Of a stretch of 64,000 nt of DNA, positions 53,085-61,902 are shown piece after piece. The notes below the pieces were generated by a model, which saw nothing but the letters and a program-made list of their open reading frames with translations, was not told where the DNA came from and ran no database searches. Numbering within the stretch: position 1 is the stretch's first letter; the number at the start of each line of letters is the position of its first letter. The stretch comes from Novosphingobium huizhouense. GTDB taxonomy: Bacteria > Pseudomonadota > Alphaproteobacteria > Sphingomonadales > Sphingomonadaceae. The stretch is from positions 124,001 to 188,000 of the forward strand of contig NZ_JAILXZ010000001.1 of assembly GCF_020179475.1 (NCBI RefSeq). Reading direction: 5' to 3'. A program made the position numbers and the translations under genes.

Positions 53085-54184
53085 GCCCCTTCCCCGGAAA
53101 CCTCTTGTTCTGCGCCTGCCGCCGGCGCCTTGGCGCCGTTGCGCCCGGGCGCGCGGAAGGCCTCGGCCCCGACGCGCGACAGGTCGGCGGCGATCCGCTC
53201 GGTCAGGTTCTCCTCGAGCAGGCGCGCGGCCACCGCGACGGCGTGCGCGACACCCAGCGCCGAGGCGCCGCCGTGGCTCTTCACCACCAGCCCGTTGAGG
53301 CCGAGGAAGACCGCGCCGTTGTGGTTGTTGGGATCGAGGTGGTGCTTGAGCAGCTCGGTCGCGGGCTTGGAGATGAGGAAGCCGAACTTCGAGCGCAGCG
53401 AGGAGGAGAAGCTGCGGCGCAGCAGGTCGGCGACGAAGCGCGCCGCGCCTTCCATCGCCTTCAGCGCAATGTTGCCGGAAAAGCCGTCGGTGACGACGAC
53501 GTCGACGTCCCCGCGCGAGAGCTTGTCGGCCTCGATGAAGCCGTCGAAGGCGAACGCCAGTTCCTCGCTCGCCGCCTTGAGCGCCGCGGCCGCATCGCGC
53601 AGGTTGTCGGTGCCCTTGGTCTCTTCCGAGCCGATGTTGAGCAGGCGCACGCTGGGGGCATCGAGGCCGTGGACGATCCGGGCATAGGCCGCGCCCATGA
53701 TCGCGAACTGGATCAGGTTGCGCGCATCGCATTCGGCATTGGCGCCGAGATCGAGCATGACGAGATCGTGGTCGCCGAGCGTCGGCAGCAGCGCGGCGAG
53801 CGCCGGGCGGTCGATGCCGGGCATCGTGCGCAGCGCAAGCTTGGCCATGGCCATCAGCGCGCCGGTGTTGCCCGCGCTGACCGCGACGCCGGCAGCCCCG
53901 CGCTTCACCGCATCGATGGCAAGGCCCATCGAGGTGGTCTTGGCGCGGCGCAGCGCCTGCGTCGGCTTTTCGTCGCCCGCGACGACGTCGGGCGCGTGGA
54001 GGATTTCCGACGCGGCGCGCAGGTTGGGGTGATTCTCGAGCGCCCGGGCAATGCGCGCCTCGTCCCCGACGAGCAGGAACTGGAAACGATCGTGGCGGCG
54101 ACGGGCAAGCGCCGCGCCTTCGATCATCACGCGCACGCCTTCATCGCCGCCCATCGCATCGACAGCGATACGCGGCAGGCTCAT
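53081..54184 (-). CDS. plsX: Phosphate acyltransferase PlsX
   Basis: A 367-residue PlsX, making acyl-phosphate from acyl-ACP for phospholipid synthesis. Features are [19 protein letters not shown] at the start, [30 protein letters not shown] (split), [19 protein letters not shown] and [18 protein letters not shown]. The C-terminal ~20 residues form an Ala-rich tail. It lies 30 bases after rpmF and overlaps fabH. Confidence 0.97.
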   Translation of the reverse strand: MSLPRIAVDAMGGDEGVRVMIEGAALARRRHDRFQFLLVGDEARIARALENHPNLRAASEILHAPDVVAGDEKPTQALRRAKTTSMGLAIDAVKRGAAGVAVSAGNTGALMAMAKLALRTMPGIDRPALAALLPTLGDHDLVMLDLGANAECDARNLIQFAIMGAAYARIVHGLDAPSVRLLNIGSEETKGTDNLRDAAAALKAASEELAFAFDGFIEADKLSRGDVDVVVTDGFSGNIALKAMEGAARFVADLLRRSFSSSLRSKFGFLISKPATELLKHHLDPNNHNGAVFLGLNGLVVKSHGGASALGVAHAVAVAARLLEENLTERIAADLSRVGAEAFRAPGRNGAKAPAAGAEQEVSGEGA

Positions 54185-54214
54185 CTTCTCGCGATTCCCC
54201 CGAGTCCGGTCAGC

Positions 54215-54394
54215 TTAGAGGCCGACGGCGAGGACTTCGCGACCGTTGTAGTGACCGCAGGCGGTGCACAGGTTGTGCGGGCGCTTGAGTTCACCGCAGT
54301 TCGAGCACTCGTGGAAGGCTTCGACCTTCAGCGCATCGTGGCTGCGACGCATGCCGCGACGGCTCGGGGTGGTCTTTCGCTTGGGGACGGCCAT
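54215..54394 (-). CDS. rpmF: 50S ribosomal protein L32
   Basis: A 59-residue L32 translated directly from the complement: [20 protein letters not shown] at the start, then [27 protein letters not shown]. Both CxxC pairs (zinc-binding C-plus form) are intact, in contrast to the zinc-free L31 in this window. Its place ahead of plsX-fabH is the conserved bacterial order. Stop is TAA. Confidence 0.97.
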   Translation of the reverse strand: MAVPKRKTTPSRRGMRRSHDALKVEAFHECSNCGELKRPHNLCTACGHYNGREVLAVGL

Positions 54395-54614
54395 CTCGGC
54401 ACCTGTTCCTGATCAAAAAAGTCGTTGTGTCACGGGCGCGATAGGGAAATCGTCTCCGTCGCACAACCCCTGCGCGACACGCGGCACGAGACGGGAAACG
54501 GGGATTCGCCAATCGCGGGCGAAGGCGCGCCTATACGGATTTTGGGATGCTTTGCAAGCGCGGGCGCGCTAGCCTCGCCTTTGGAACGAAAACAGGAGGG
54601 GGAGTACCAAAGGC

Positions 54615-55004
54615 ATGTTCCTGCCCATTACCCTGGCCTCGGCAGCCGCCGCGGCCTTCATCAACATCTGGCTTTCGGTGCGCATCGGCATGGTCCGCAC
54701 CGCCAAGAAGATCTCGGTCGGCGACGGCGGCGACGAGGACCTGGTGCGGCGGATGCGCGCGCAGGCGAACTTCATCGAGAACACGCCGATCGTGCTGGTG
54801 CTGATCGGCGCGATCGAGGCCGCGCGCAGCGGCAATCCCTGGCTGATGGGCGTGGCCGGGCTCTATGCGCTCGGCCGCGTGGCGCATGGCGTGGGCATGG
54901 ACGGCGGGCCGCTCGGCTTCGGCCGCACGGTCGGCACGCTGATCACGATGCTGACCCAGATCGGCCTTGCCGTCTGGGCGGTGACGATCGCGCTCGACAT
55001 GTGA
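54615..55004 (+). CDS. MAPEG family membrane protein
   Basis: A 129-residue four-helix membrane protein of the MAPEG superfamily (eicosanoid/glutathione metabolism in eukaryotes; mostly uncharacterised in bacteria). The conserved segment RRMRAQANFIENTPIVLVLI matches the MAPEG core (RxxRAHxNxxE), with flanking helices ITLASAAAAAFINIWLSVRIG, WLMGVAGLYALGRVAHGVG and VGTLITMLTQIGLAVWAVTI. AGGAGGGGGAG lies upstream of ATG 54615. Confidence 0.92.
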   Translation: MFLPITLASAAAAAFINIWLSVRIGMVRTAKKISVGDGGDEDLVRRMRAQANFIENTPIVLVLIGAIEAARSGNPWLMGVAGLYALGRVAHGVGMDGGPLGFGRTVGTLITMLTQIGLAVWAVTIALDM

Positions 55005-55057
55005 ACCGGGCGGGCGCCCGCGATCCCGGGCGCCCGTCGACCATCGACCGCCGAACG

Positions 55058-55738
55058 TCAGCTAAGCATGTAGTCGCTGACGAAGGCGTTCATCTTGCGC
55101 TCCTGGCCGAACGTGCTGGTCGGCCCGTGGCCCGGAACGAAGCGCACCTCGTTGCCGAGCGGCCAGAGCTTCTGCGTGATCGAATCGATCAGCTGCTGGT
55201 GGTTGCCCAGCGGGAAGTCGGTGCGCCCGATCGACCCCTGGAAGATGACGTCGCCGACGATGGCGAAGTTCGACGGGCCATGGTGGAACACGACGTGGCC
55301 GGGGGTGTGGCCGGGACAGTGGATCACGTCGAGCACGAGATCGCCGATGGTGACGGTGTCGCCATCGTGCAGCCAGCGGTCGGGCTCGAACGCTTCGCCC
55401 TCGATGCCGTACTTGGCGCCATCTTCGTTGAGCTTGGCGATCCAGTAGCGGTCCGCCTCTTCCGGTCCCTCGATCGGCACGCCGAGCTCGCGCGCGAAGA
55501 TGCCGGTCGCGCCGCAGTGGTCGATGTGGCCGTGGGTCACGAGCAGCTTCTCGATCGTCACGCCGGTCTTCTCGATCGCCATGCGCAGCCGGGCGAGATC
55601 GCCGCCGGCATCGATGAACGCCCCGCGCATCGTCTTGGTGCACCACACCAGCGTGCAATTCTGCTGGAGCGGCGTGACGGGGATGATCGCCACCTTCATC
55701 GGCGGTTCGGCGGCGGGGGTCTGGGTCGCGTCGGTCAT
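55058..55738 (-). CDS. Metallo-beta-lactamase-fold hydrolase (glyoxalase II-like)
   Basis: A 226-residue MBL-fold protein. Metal ligands are visible in THGHIDHCG (HxHxDH), the His in HCPGHTPGHVVF, the bridging Asp in IVGDVIFQGSIGRTDFP and the last His in VPGHGPTSTFGQE. The GSIGRTDFP segment is typical of the glyoxalase II/persulfide dioxygenase-like YcbL group, so it probably hydrolyses a thioester such as S-lactoylglutathione. ATG 55738 is chosen. It precedes an intergenic palindrome. Confidence 0.9.
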   Translation of the reverse strand: MTDATQTPAAEPPMKVAIIPVTPLQQNCTLVWCTKTMRGAFIDAGGDLARLRMAIEKTGVTIEKLLVTHGHIDHCGATGIFARELGVPIEGPEEADRYWIAKLNEDGAKYGIEGEAFEPDRWLHDGDTVTIGDLVLDVIHCPGHTPGHVVFHHGPSNFAIVGDVIFQGSIGRTDFPLGNHQQLIDSITQKLWPLGNEVRFVPGHGPTSTFGQERKMNAFVSDYMLS

Positions 55739-55800
55739 GCGCCGAAGATGGCGCGTGGGGGGACCGATGGCAAGGCGGGGCGGGTGACGCCACTCCTCCA

Positions 55801-55835
55801 CCACCCTGCAGGTGGTCCCCCTCCCCTTGCAGGGG
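55801..55835. repeat. Double palindrome between S24 and MBL genes
   Basis: CCACCCTGCAGGTGG (55801-55815) is a palindrome and CCCCT-TGC-AGGGG (55823-55835) is a small hairpin directly after it. Similar CTGCA-centred double hairpins are common short intergenic elements in alphaproteobacteria (general knowledge, not checked). It could stabilise or end the S24 transcript, which reads toward it. Confidence 0.55.
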
Positions 55836-55852
55836 GGATTAGAGCGGCAGGA

Positions 55853-56605
55853 TCAGAGCCTGCCGCCCTTCCAGACGACGCGGCCGACGATCTCGACCTC
55901 GGTTACCGCGCGCTCCATGCGGGGATAGGCGGGGTTGTCGCTGATCACCCGAATCGTGCCGGCAGGCCCGCTTTCGAGCCGCTTGACCAGCAGCACGTCG
56001 TCGAGCCGGATCACGTGGACCCCGGCGCGCATCGGGCGCGGGCTGCGATCGACGAGGATCTCGTCGCCATCGCGCAAGGTCGGCTCCATCGAATCGCCCT
56101 CAACCTCGATCACCGAGAGATTGGCGGGTTCGAGCCCCTGCCCCTTGAGCCAGCGGTTGTTGAAGCGCAGGCGCCCTGCGGGAATCTCCTCGCCCGCCAT
56201 CGCCCCCGGCCCGGCCGAGGCGCCGAGCGGCAGGCGGGGAATGTCGGCCCATTCGGCAAGCGCGGCGGCAACCTGCCGCTCGGCAGGAGACGCGGGCCGG
56301 CGCGCGGGCTGGAGCGGCGCGACGCCGGGCAGGTCGACCACGACGACACCGTCGCGCAACGGCGCGCCCAGCTCGGCCTCGCTCACCCCGAAGAACTCGG
56401 CGAGGGTGCGCCGGTCGTTCTCCTCGAGCTTGCGCGGGGAGCCCTTGCGCACGAACTGCTGCAGATAGGTGGTGTTGCGCCCGATCAGCGCGGAGAGCGC
56501 CGAGAGGCTGACATTGCGCGCCGTCGCCAGTTCGAGCAGCCGCGCGCGCGGTCCTTCGATGGCATTTTCCGCTGCGGCATCAGCGCCTTCGCCAAACCTT
56601 GCCAT
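55853..56605 (-). CDS. S24/LexA-like repressor with HTH (CI-type)
   Basis: A 250-residue regulator. The N-terminal HTH (~20-60, ARLLELATARNVSLSALSALIGRNTTYLQQFVRKG) is followed by a linker with an Ala-Gly pair (GASAGPGAM, ~131), and the C-terminal S24 peptidase domain shows catalytic Ser172 (VEGDSMEPTLRDGDEILVD) and Lys208 (VLLVKRL). This layout is that of self-cleaving repressors related to LexA and phage CI. It is divergent from a small HTH gene across 103 bases with inverted repeats. Confidence 0.88.
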   Translation of the reverse strand: MARFGEGADAAAENAIEGPRARLLELATARNVSLSALSALIGRNTTYLQQFVRKGSPRKLEENDRRTLAEFFGVSEAELGAPLRDGVVVVDLPGVAPLQPARRPASPAERQVAAALAEWADIPRLPLGASAGPGAMAGEEIPAGRLRFNNRWLKGQGLEPANLSVIEVEGDSMEPTLRDGDEILVDRSPRPMRAGVHVIRLDDVLLVKRLESGPAGTIRVISDNPAYPRMERAVTEVEIVGRVVWKGGRL

Positions 56606-56642
56606 TTCCTTACTCCGATTTCGAAGGACTTTTCCTAGACGA

Positions 56643-56677
56643 GTTGGATTTCTCCGTCAACATAGGATTTATCCAAC
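56643..56677. promoter_or_regulatory. Candidate operator between S24 repressor and small HTH gene
   Basis: GTTGGAT (56643-56649) and ATCCAAC (56671-56677) are perfect inverted arms 21 bases apart, and GGATTTATCC (56665-56674) is a compact palindrome overlapping the right arm. They sit in the middle of the 103-base divergent promoter region, where a dimeric repressor could control both genes. Confidence 0.45.
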
Positions 56678-56708
56678 GCCGAGTCTCCGGGAAAAAAGGA
56701 AATCCACG

Positions 56709-56897
56709 ATGCTCCTGCCCAAGATCGAAAAGTTCATCGCCGCGACGGGCATGCCCGTCACCAAGTTCGGCCGCCTCGCCGCGCACGACCCCCGCCTGAT
56801 CGGCGATCTGCGCAACGGCCGCGACCCGCGTCCCGCGATGGTGGAACGCGTGGAACATTTCATGAACAATTATTGGGGGACCGTCCATGCTGCTTGA
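56709..56897 (+). CDS. Small HTH-like protein (Cro-like position)
   Basis: A 62-residue protein: MLLPKIEKFIAATGMPVTKF, then GRLAAHDPRLIGDLRNGRDPRPAMVERVEHFM. The pattern PVTKFGRLAAHDPRLIGDLRNGR looks like a short helix-turn-helix of the kind used by small phage-type regulators. AAAAGGAAAT precedes ATG 56709. It overlaps the next gene by 11 bases. Divergent arrangement with the S24 repressor suggests a CI/Cro-like or autoregulatory pair. Confidence 0.7.
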   Translation: MLLPKIEKFIAATGMPVTKFGRLAAHDPRLIGDLRNGRDPRPAMVERVEHFMNNYWGTVHAA

Positions 56898-57258
56898 TCT
56901 CTCCCTGTTCGGGACCACCGAACCCAAGGCGCCGCGCGTCCGCCCGACGATGGGCGAGCGCCTCGCCGCCGCCATCGCCAGGCTCGCCGGCGAGCGCGCG
57001 CAGATCGTCCGCCACGCCGAGACGCCGTGGGCGAGCGTGACCTTTTCGGGGGCGCGCCACAGCCTGGTGCTGCGCTTCGAGGGCTGGGAGGCCTGTGACG
57101 ACGGCGAGGCGTTCATCGCCGAGCTGCCCGAGCACGAGTTCACCCTGCCCGGCGTGCTCGTCGCCGATGCGGCGGTGGTCCGCAACGACCAGGTGCTGCT
57201 GCCCGAGCCGGTGCTCGAGGTCGAAATCGAGCTGCTGCTGCTCAATACGCGGGACTGA
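56887..57258 (+). CDS. Hypothetical protein downstream of small HTH gene
   Basis: A 123-residue soluble protein that I do not recognise. It has a basic helix (PTMGERLAAAIARLAGERAQIVRHAETPWASV), then alternating strands (HSLVLRFEGWEACDDGEAFIAELPEHEF) and an acidic, leucine-rich end (EVEIELLLLNTRD). No signal peptide or motif. It overlaps the small HTH gene by 11 bases and is therefore probably co-translated with it; its job is likely linked to that regulator. Confidence 0.65.
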   Translation: MLLDLSLFGTTEPKAPRVRPTMGERLAAAIARLAGERAQIVRHAETPWASVTFSGARHSLVLRFEGWEACDDGEAFIAELPEHEFTLPGVLVADAAVVRNDQVLLPEPVLEVEIELLLLNTRD

Positions 57259-57309
57259 GCGCAAGGCGCGGCCCGGCGCCGCGCCCTTCCCCGCCGCCCG
57301 CGCCTTCGC

Positions 57310-60300
57310 TCAATCGATCCGCGAGCGCGCCATCAGCTGCGGCGCGGTTCTCGCCCCCACCCACAGCTTCATGTCGACGCTGTTCGACACCTTGAACGGC
57401 TCGCCCCGGCTGTTGAGGAACAGCTCCTCCATTTCCTTGCGGTTGAACGGGCGCGAACCGAGGCGGCCGAACACCGCGATCTGGCCGCCGGTCTCGTCCA
57501 CCCCGCGATCGCGGTCGAGCCCCTTCGACATCGCCAGCGCCGGCGACGGCGTGCGCGCCCAGGCGATCAGCTCGGGCTTGGGCTCGGGCGCGAAGCCATA
57601 GAAGTTGGGCTGGCTCGCCGGGCTGGTCAGCTGCACCACCTTCATCCCGTTGCGGCCATCGGCGACGTAGGCGAACAGCGAGGCGTTGGTCGAGCCGACG
57701 ATCACGTCCTCGGCATCGTTCAGCTGCCCGTCGGCGGTAAACTGCTGGTAGATCGCCGGGCGCGTCGGCGCGGTGACGTCGACGATGACGAGGCCCTGCG
57801 CCTTCGCCGCGACATAGGCGTAAGTGCGCGCGACATAGACGCGGCGCGCATCGGCGAGCGGCACGGTCGCCTGCGGCACGGGCTTCGGCTCGGCAAGGTT
57901 GGTCACGTCCATCAGCTCGAGCCCGTTGGCCGTGGTGATCCACAGGTAACGGAACTGCACGGCCGTGGCGCGCGGATCCCTGAGCGGCACGACCGAGGTG
58001 ATGCTGGGATTGAGGCAAGTGGTCTTGTCCGAAACCTCGCACGGGCGATCGGGCGACCATGCGACCGGCAGGTGGACCGTGACCAGCGCCTTGTCGGTGA
58101 CGATGTAGGCGTAATCGCCCGCCAGCGTGATGTGGCGCGCGCCGGTCAGCACCCCGCCCGGGTTGAAGGTGAGCGCGCGGGAGAGGAAGTTGTTGCGGAA
58201 TTCGCCGTCGGCCAGCGTGTCGACATTCACCGCGATCAGCCCTTCGACCGCATCGGTGACGAAGGCGTAGTGGTAGACCGGGCTGAACGGCTGCTCCTGG
58301 TTGACCGTGCGCAGCTCGGCCGTGTTGCGGGTGGGCGCGATCGACTGGTTGGTCGGCAGCGCCATGCAGGTGGCGTTGCTGGTCTTCACGTGCGTGTCAT
58401 GCCCCAGCGGCGAGAACGGCGCGGTGGTGATCCGCTCAGAGAAGCCCTTGTTGGCGACCGCGGCGATGTCATAGGCGCGGAAGCCGCCCGTTCCTTCGGC
58501 GACGTACATGTATTCGCCGCGCATCTGCAGGCAGCGCACGGCATCGCCCGTGCCCTTGATAACGTTGGTGAATTCCTCGCGCCCAGTAGTTTCGCCTGAC
58601 AGCTTGCCATCCAGAATCGCGCCGCGCGTCCAGTCCTTCAGCTCGCGCCCGTTCTTCTCGACGTGCTGGCGGAAGAAGTCAGGATAGGCGTAGCGGTGGA
58701 GGTAGGAGCCGATCACCGCCTGCGGTTCGTCCCACTCGGTCACGCGCACCGCCTCGAACCCGCCGGACAGGCCGGTCCAAGCGTTCATGCCGACGAAATT
58801 GACATAGTTGGTGCCGAGCAGCAGCAGCTGCGCCATGATCGCGTTGTTGTCGTCCTGGTCGGACAGGTGGCAGTCGGTGCACTGCTTGGTTTCCTGCCGG
58901 CGGACGGTGTGCGGGAAGTGCGGCGCGAAGGCCTGTGACGAATAGCCGATCGCCGAGATCGGCGGCTGCTGCACGTAGATGCGTTCGCGGTTGATGTTGG
59001 TCGACGAAAGGATCAGCGCCGAGCTGGAGCGGATCGGCGCGGTGATCGCCTTGCCCGACACCGGGTTGCCTTCGGCATCGAACTGCACCGGATCGCTGCC
59101 CGACGACTTGTTGCGCTGGTGCTTGCCGAGCTGGAACATGTCGTCGCGCGCGACCTGCGGGTTATAGGTCGCGTAGTTGCGGGTGTAGTCTTCCTCGTAC
59201 TTGTGGACCGCGCTCTTCCAGTTGGCCTCGATCGGCAGGTGGCAGCCGGCGCAGCTGGTGGTCCAGCTGAGGTGGCAGGTGAAGCAGGCCATGTCGTCGT
59301 CGCGGTGGGCGCGCGCGTCCTTGGGGATGCCGAGGCCGAAGCGGTACATGCCGTCGTCGGCCGCCGCCTTGCCCATCAGCTTGGCGCGCGCGGCCTTGGG
59401 ATTGAACACCGGCTTGCCGCCGGGTTCGACCACGCCCTGGTACTGCGGATCGACCGATTCCTTCACCAGGCTGACCCGCCAGGTGAGCTTGGGATCGATG
59501 ATCGAGCGCTGCAGCAGCACCCGCCGCCCGTGCTCCTCGGTCCATTCGAAGCGGCGCTGGCCATCGGCGTTGCGCAGCAGGGCGAGATTGGTGCCGCCCT
59601 TGGGCGCGGCGAGGTTCGAGGTCAGCAGCGTGGGGAAGGCATCGGGCGTGCCGTGGCAATCCTTGCAGCCGATCTCCACCGCGTTGGCGACTTCGCCGTA
59701 GATCAGCCCGTTGCCGTGGCTGTCCTGCGCGAAGTGGCAATCGGCGCACTGCATCCCGACCTGGGCGTGGATGTCCATCATATGGACCGACTTGCCGGGG
59801 TTGTCGTACGAAGGATCGACAAACTTGCCCTCGCTGCCTTTGCGCCACTTCTCGGGATCGTCGGGGCTGACGATGTGCGCCTTGTCGGTGCCGTAGCTCG
59901 TCATGTCGCCATCGGCGTCGAGCAGGTTGCCGCGCCGGTCGCGCTTGAGGATCGCGCGAAAGTTCCAGCCGTGGCCGTGGTAGTCGGCGAACTGGGTGTC
60001 CTTGTTGCCGGCGTTCAGGTCATAGACGTTGCGCAGGAATTCGACGTCGCGCCACAGCCCGCGCGCCGAGGCGCCTTCGGGGTTGCGATCGAGCACTTCG
60101 CGCTGTTCGACCATGTCCGGGTGGAACTGCGTCCTGAACGCCTTCTGCCAGGCCGCGTCGGACAGCCCTTCGGGGCGTGGCGCGGTGTTCTCGGGGCCGG
60201 GCCACATGCGGGGCGCATCGGATTCGTAGTCCCACATGATGTAGCCGAGGTAGGTGTTCAGGAAGATGTTCGGCTGGTGCATGTGGCAGTTCATGCACTG

Positions 60301-61902
60301 CGCCGTGGGGATGGCGCGGGTGAAGGCGTGGACCAGCGGGTGGCCGCGCTCGCGCTGCTGCATCGGCACGTAGCCGCCGGCGGCGGGGCCGTGGATGCCG
60401 CCTGCCCCATTGGCGCCGTCGGTCGGCTGGCCCTTGGCATCGAGCCCCGCGGTGGCGTGCGCTTCGGCCGCGCTCATCCGGTGATCGTCCATCGAGCCGT
60501 GCGGCGCGACGCCTTGCGCGGGCGAGAAGGTCAGCTGTTCGGCCGAGGTGATGGCGCGGGCGCAATCGCCCGCCATGTCTGCGCTCGCTTCGGGGTCGGT
60601 GGCATCGCCGCCGAGATACTTGCCGGTGCCGCCGAGCACGGTGCCGCGCACGCGCTCTTCATGGTGCGCCTTTGCCGCGTCGTAGCTGCCGTAGGCGCCG
60701 GTGCGGTGTTCGCCTTCGCGCAAGCCGGCGATCGTCGGGTCGACGGTGATCGTCTGCCCGTCGCGGCCGCACTTGCCATAGAGCGATGAATGGCGTGGTT
60801 CGCGGTCGTTGGCGTAGATCACGTGGCACGCGGCGCAGCCAGAAGAGCGGTAATCGCCCGGCTGGTCGTTGGTGCCCATCTGGAACAGGAACGGGTCGTT
60901 CAGGCGCGTCTTGTGGATGTTGAGAACGGGAATCGCGACGCGCAGGCCCGTGGCGGGGCCGCGGTTCGACTGCTTGAGATCGGGGCGCCCGGGCTCGTCG
61001 AGCTTCTGGATCGCGCCGGTCGAATTGGGCAGCCCGATTTCCGGGAACTGCGGGTTGATCACGCGCCCGCCATCCTCGAACACGCGGAACACGTCACCGG
61101 GCGGGATCGAGTTCCAGCGCGGCAGCGGGTAGAGCACGGGCAGCGCGCCGCGCGCCTTCTCCGCAGGCGTGACCGTGCCCCACATCGGCTTGCCGTCCGG
61201 CCCGATGCGCGTCGAGGCCGACTTGAGCAGCGCCGGTTCGCCTTTCCGGGTGAAGCTTTCCCCGAAGATATAGTTTTTGAACGGCACGATGCCGTTGTTG
61301 TAGGCCGCCCCGCCCCACAGCATCGCGCCGGTGCTCATCAGCGAGCGCTCCGAGGCCTCGATCATCTGCATGTGGCAGGCGCCGCAGGCTTCGCGCGCGA
61401 CGCGGTAGTCCGACGGGTTGACGAAGCGGATGAATTCGGGCGCTTCCTTGGCAAGCAGGGCATAGGAGCGGCGGGGATTGGCCGAGCTCGGCCAGCCCCA
61501 GGCGCCGGGGAAGCGCGGCAGGACGTGCGCGTCCTTCATCGCCGCGAGATAGTCGATCGAGCCGCGGTTCCAGGACCGGTCGGCGACGACCTTCGTGTTG
61601 CCGCCATGGCAATCGGCGCAGGACAGCACCACCGCCGGGCTTGCGTGCATGGTCTTGTGATCGCTAGCCGTGTGGCACGAGACGCAGCCCGCGTTCTGCC
61701 TGTCGACGCCCGCCCACTGGTCCTCGACCGTCTCGCCCGGCTGGATGCGGGGCGCAGGGGGAGCGCGGGTATAGGTGATCTTCTGCGCGACTTCCTCGCC
61801 CGAGGCCCAAAGCGCGCTCGGCGCGAGGACCATGGCGAAAAGCAGCGTGAGCGCAGCGACAAGGCGGCGGAACGGGGCGGAAGGCATCGTCGCGCGCTCC
61901 AT
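57310..61902 (-). CDS. Decaheme cytochrome c with C-terminal LVIVD-like propeller
   Basis: A 1530-residue secreted protein. The signal peptide ends near residue 33 (SALWAS). Ten CXXCH heme sites start at residues 73, 95, 173, 356, 536, 719, 746, 873, 884 and 1008 (CVSCH, CADCH, CGACH, CAACH, CMNCH, CADCH, CKDCH, CFTCH, CAGCH, CTDCH), each a heme-c attachment site. The part from ~1085 to the end has repeated 'YVAxxxxGLxIxDVT' units (YMYVAEGTGGFRAYDIAAV, YAYVAAKAQGLVIVDVTAP, FAYVADGRNGMKVVQL), like LVIVD beta-propeller repeats. No lipobox or membrane anchor. ATG 61902 overlaps the upstream barrel gene stop (ATGA). Family not recognised. Confidence 0.9.
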   Translation of the reverse strand: MERATMPSAPFRRLVAALTLLFAMVLAPSALWASGEEVAQKITYTRAPPAPRIQPGETVEDQWAGVDRQNAGCVSCHTASDHKTMHASPAVVLSCADCHGGNTKVVADRSWNRGSIDYLAAMKDAHVLPRFPGAWGWPSSANPRRSYALLAKEAPEFIRFVNPSDYRVAREACGACHMQMIEASERSLMSTGAMLWGGAAYNNGIVPFKNYIFGESFTRKGEPALLKSASTRIGPDGKPMWGTVTPAEKARGALPVLYPLPRWNSIPPGDVFRVFEDGGRVINPQFPEIGLPNSTGAIQKLDEPGRPDLKQSNRGPATGLRVAIPVLNIHKTRLNDPFLFQMGTNDQPGDYRSSGCAACHVIYANDREPRHSSLYGKCGRDGQTITVDPTIAGLREGEHRTGAYGSYDAAKAHHEERVRGTVLGGTGKYLGGDATDPEASADMAGDCARAITSAEQLTFSPAQGVAPHGSMDDHRMSAAEAHATAGLDAKGQPTDGANGAGGIHGPAAGGYVPMQQRERGHPLVHAFTRAIPTAQCMNCHMHQPNIFLNTYLGYIMWDYESDAPRMWPGPENTAPRPEGLSDAAWQKAFRTQFHPDMVEQREVLDRNPEGASARGLWRDVEFLRNVYDLNAGNKDTQFADYHGHGWNFRAILKRDRRGNLLDADGDMTSYGTDKAHIVSPDDPEKWRKGSEGKFVDPSYDNPGKSVHMMDIHAQVGMQCADCHFAQDSHGNGLIYGEVANAVEIGCKDCHGTPDAFPTLLTSNLAAPKGGTNLALLRNADGQRRFEWTEEHGRRVLLQRSIIDPKLTWRVSLVKESVDPQYQGVVEPGGKPVFNPKAARAKLMGKAAADDGMYRFGLGIPKDARAHRDDDMACFTCHLSWTTSCAGCHLPIEANWKSAVHKYEEDYTRNYATYNPQVARDDMFQLGKHQRNKSSGSDPVQFDAEGNPVSGKAITAPIRSSSALILSSTNINRERIYVQQPPISAIGYSSQAFAPHFPHTVRRQETKQCTDCHLSDQDDNNAIMAQLLLLGTNYVNFVGMNAWTGLSGGFEAVRVTEWDEPQAVIGSYLHRYAYPDFFRQHVEKNGRELKDWTRGAILDGKLSGETTGREEFTNVIKGTGDAVRCLQMRGEYMYVAEGTGGFRAYDIAAVANKGFSERITTAPFSPLGHDTHVKTSNATCMALPTNQSIAPTRNTAELRTVNQEQPFSPVYHYAFVTDAVEGLIAVNVDTLADGEFRNNFLSRALTFNPGGVLTGARHITLAGDYAYIVTDKALVTVHLPVAWSPDRPCEVSDKTTCLNPSITSVVPLRDPRATAVQFRYLWITTANGLELMDVTNLAEPKPVPQATVPLADARRVYVARTYAYVAAKAQGLVIVDVTAPTRPAIYQQFTADGQLNDAEDVIVGSTNASLFAYVADGRNGMKVVQLTSPASQPNFYGFAPEPKPELIAWARTPSPALAMSKGLDRDRGVDETGGQIAVFGRLGSRPFNRKEMEELFLNSRGEPFKVSNSVDMKLWVGARTAPQLMARSRID

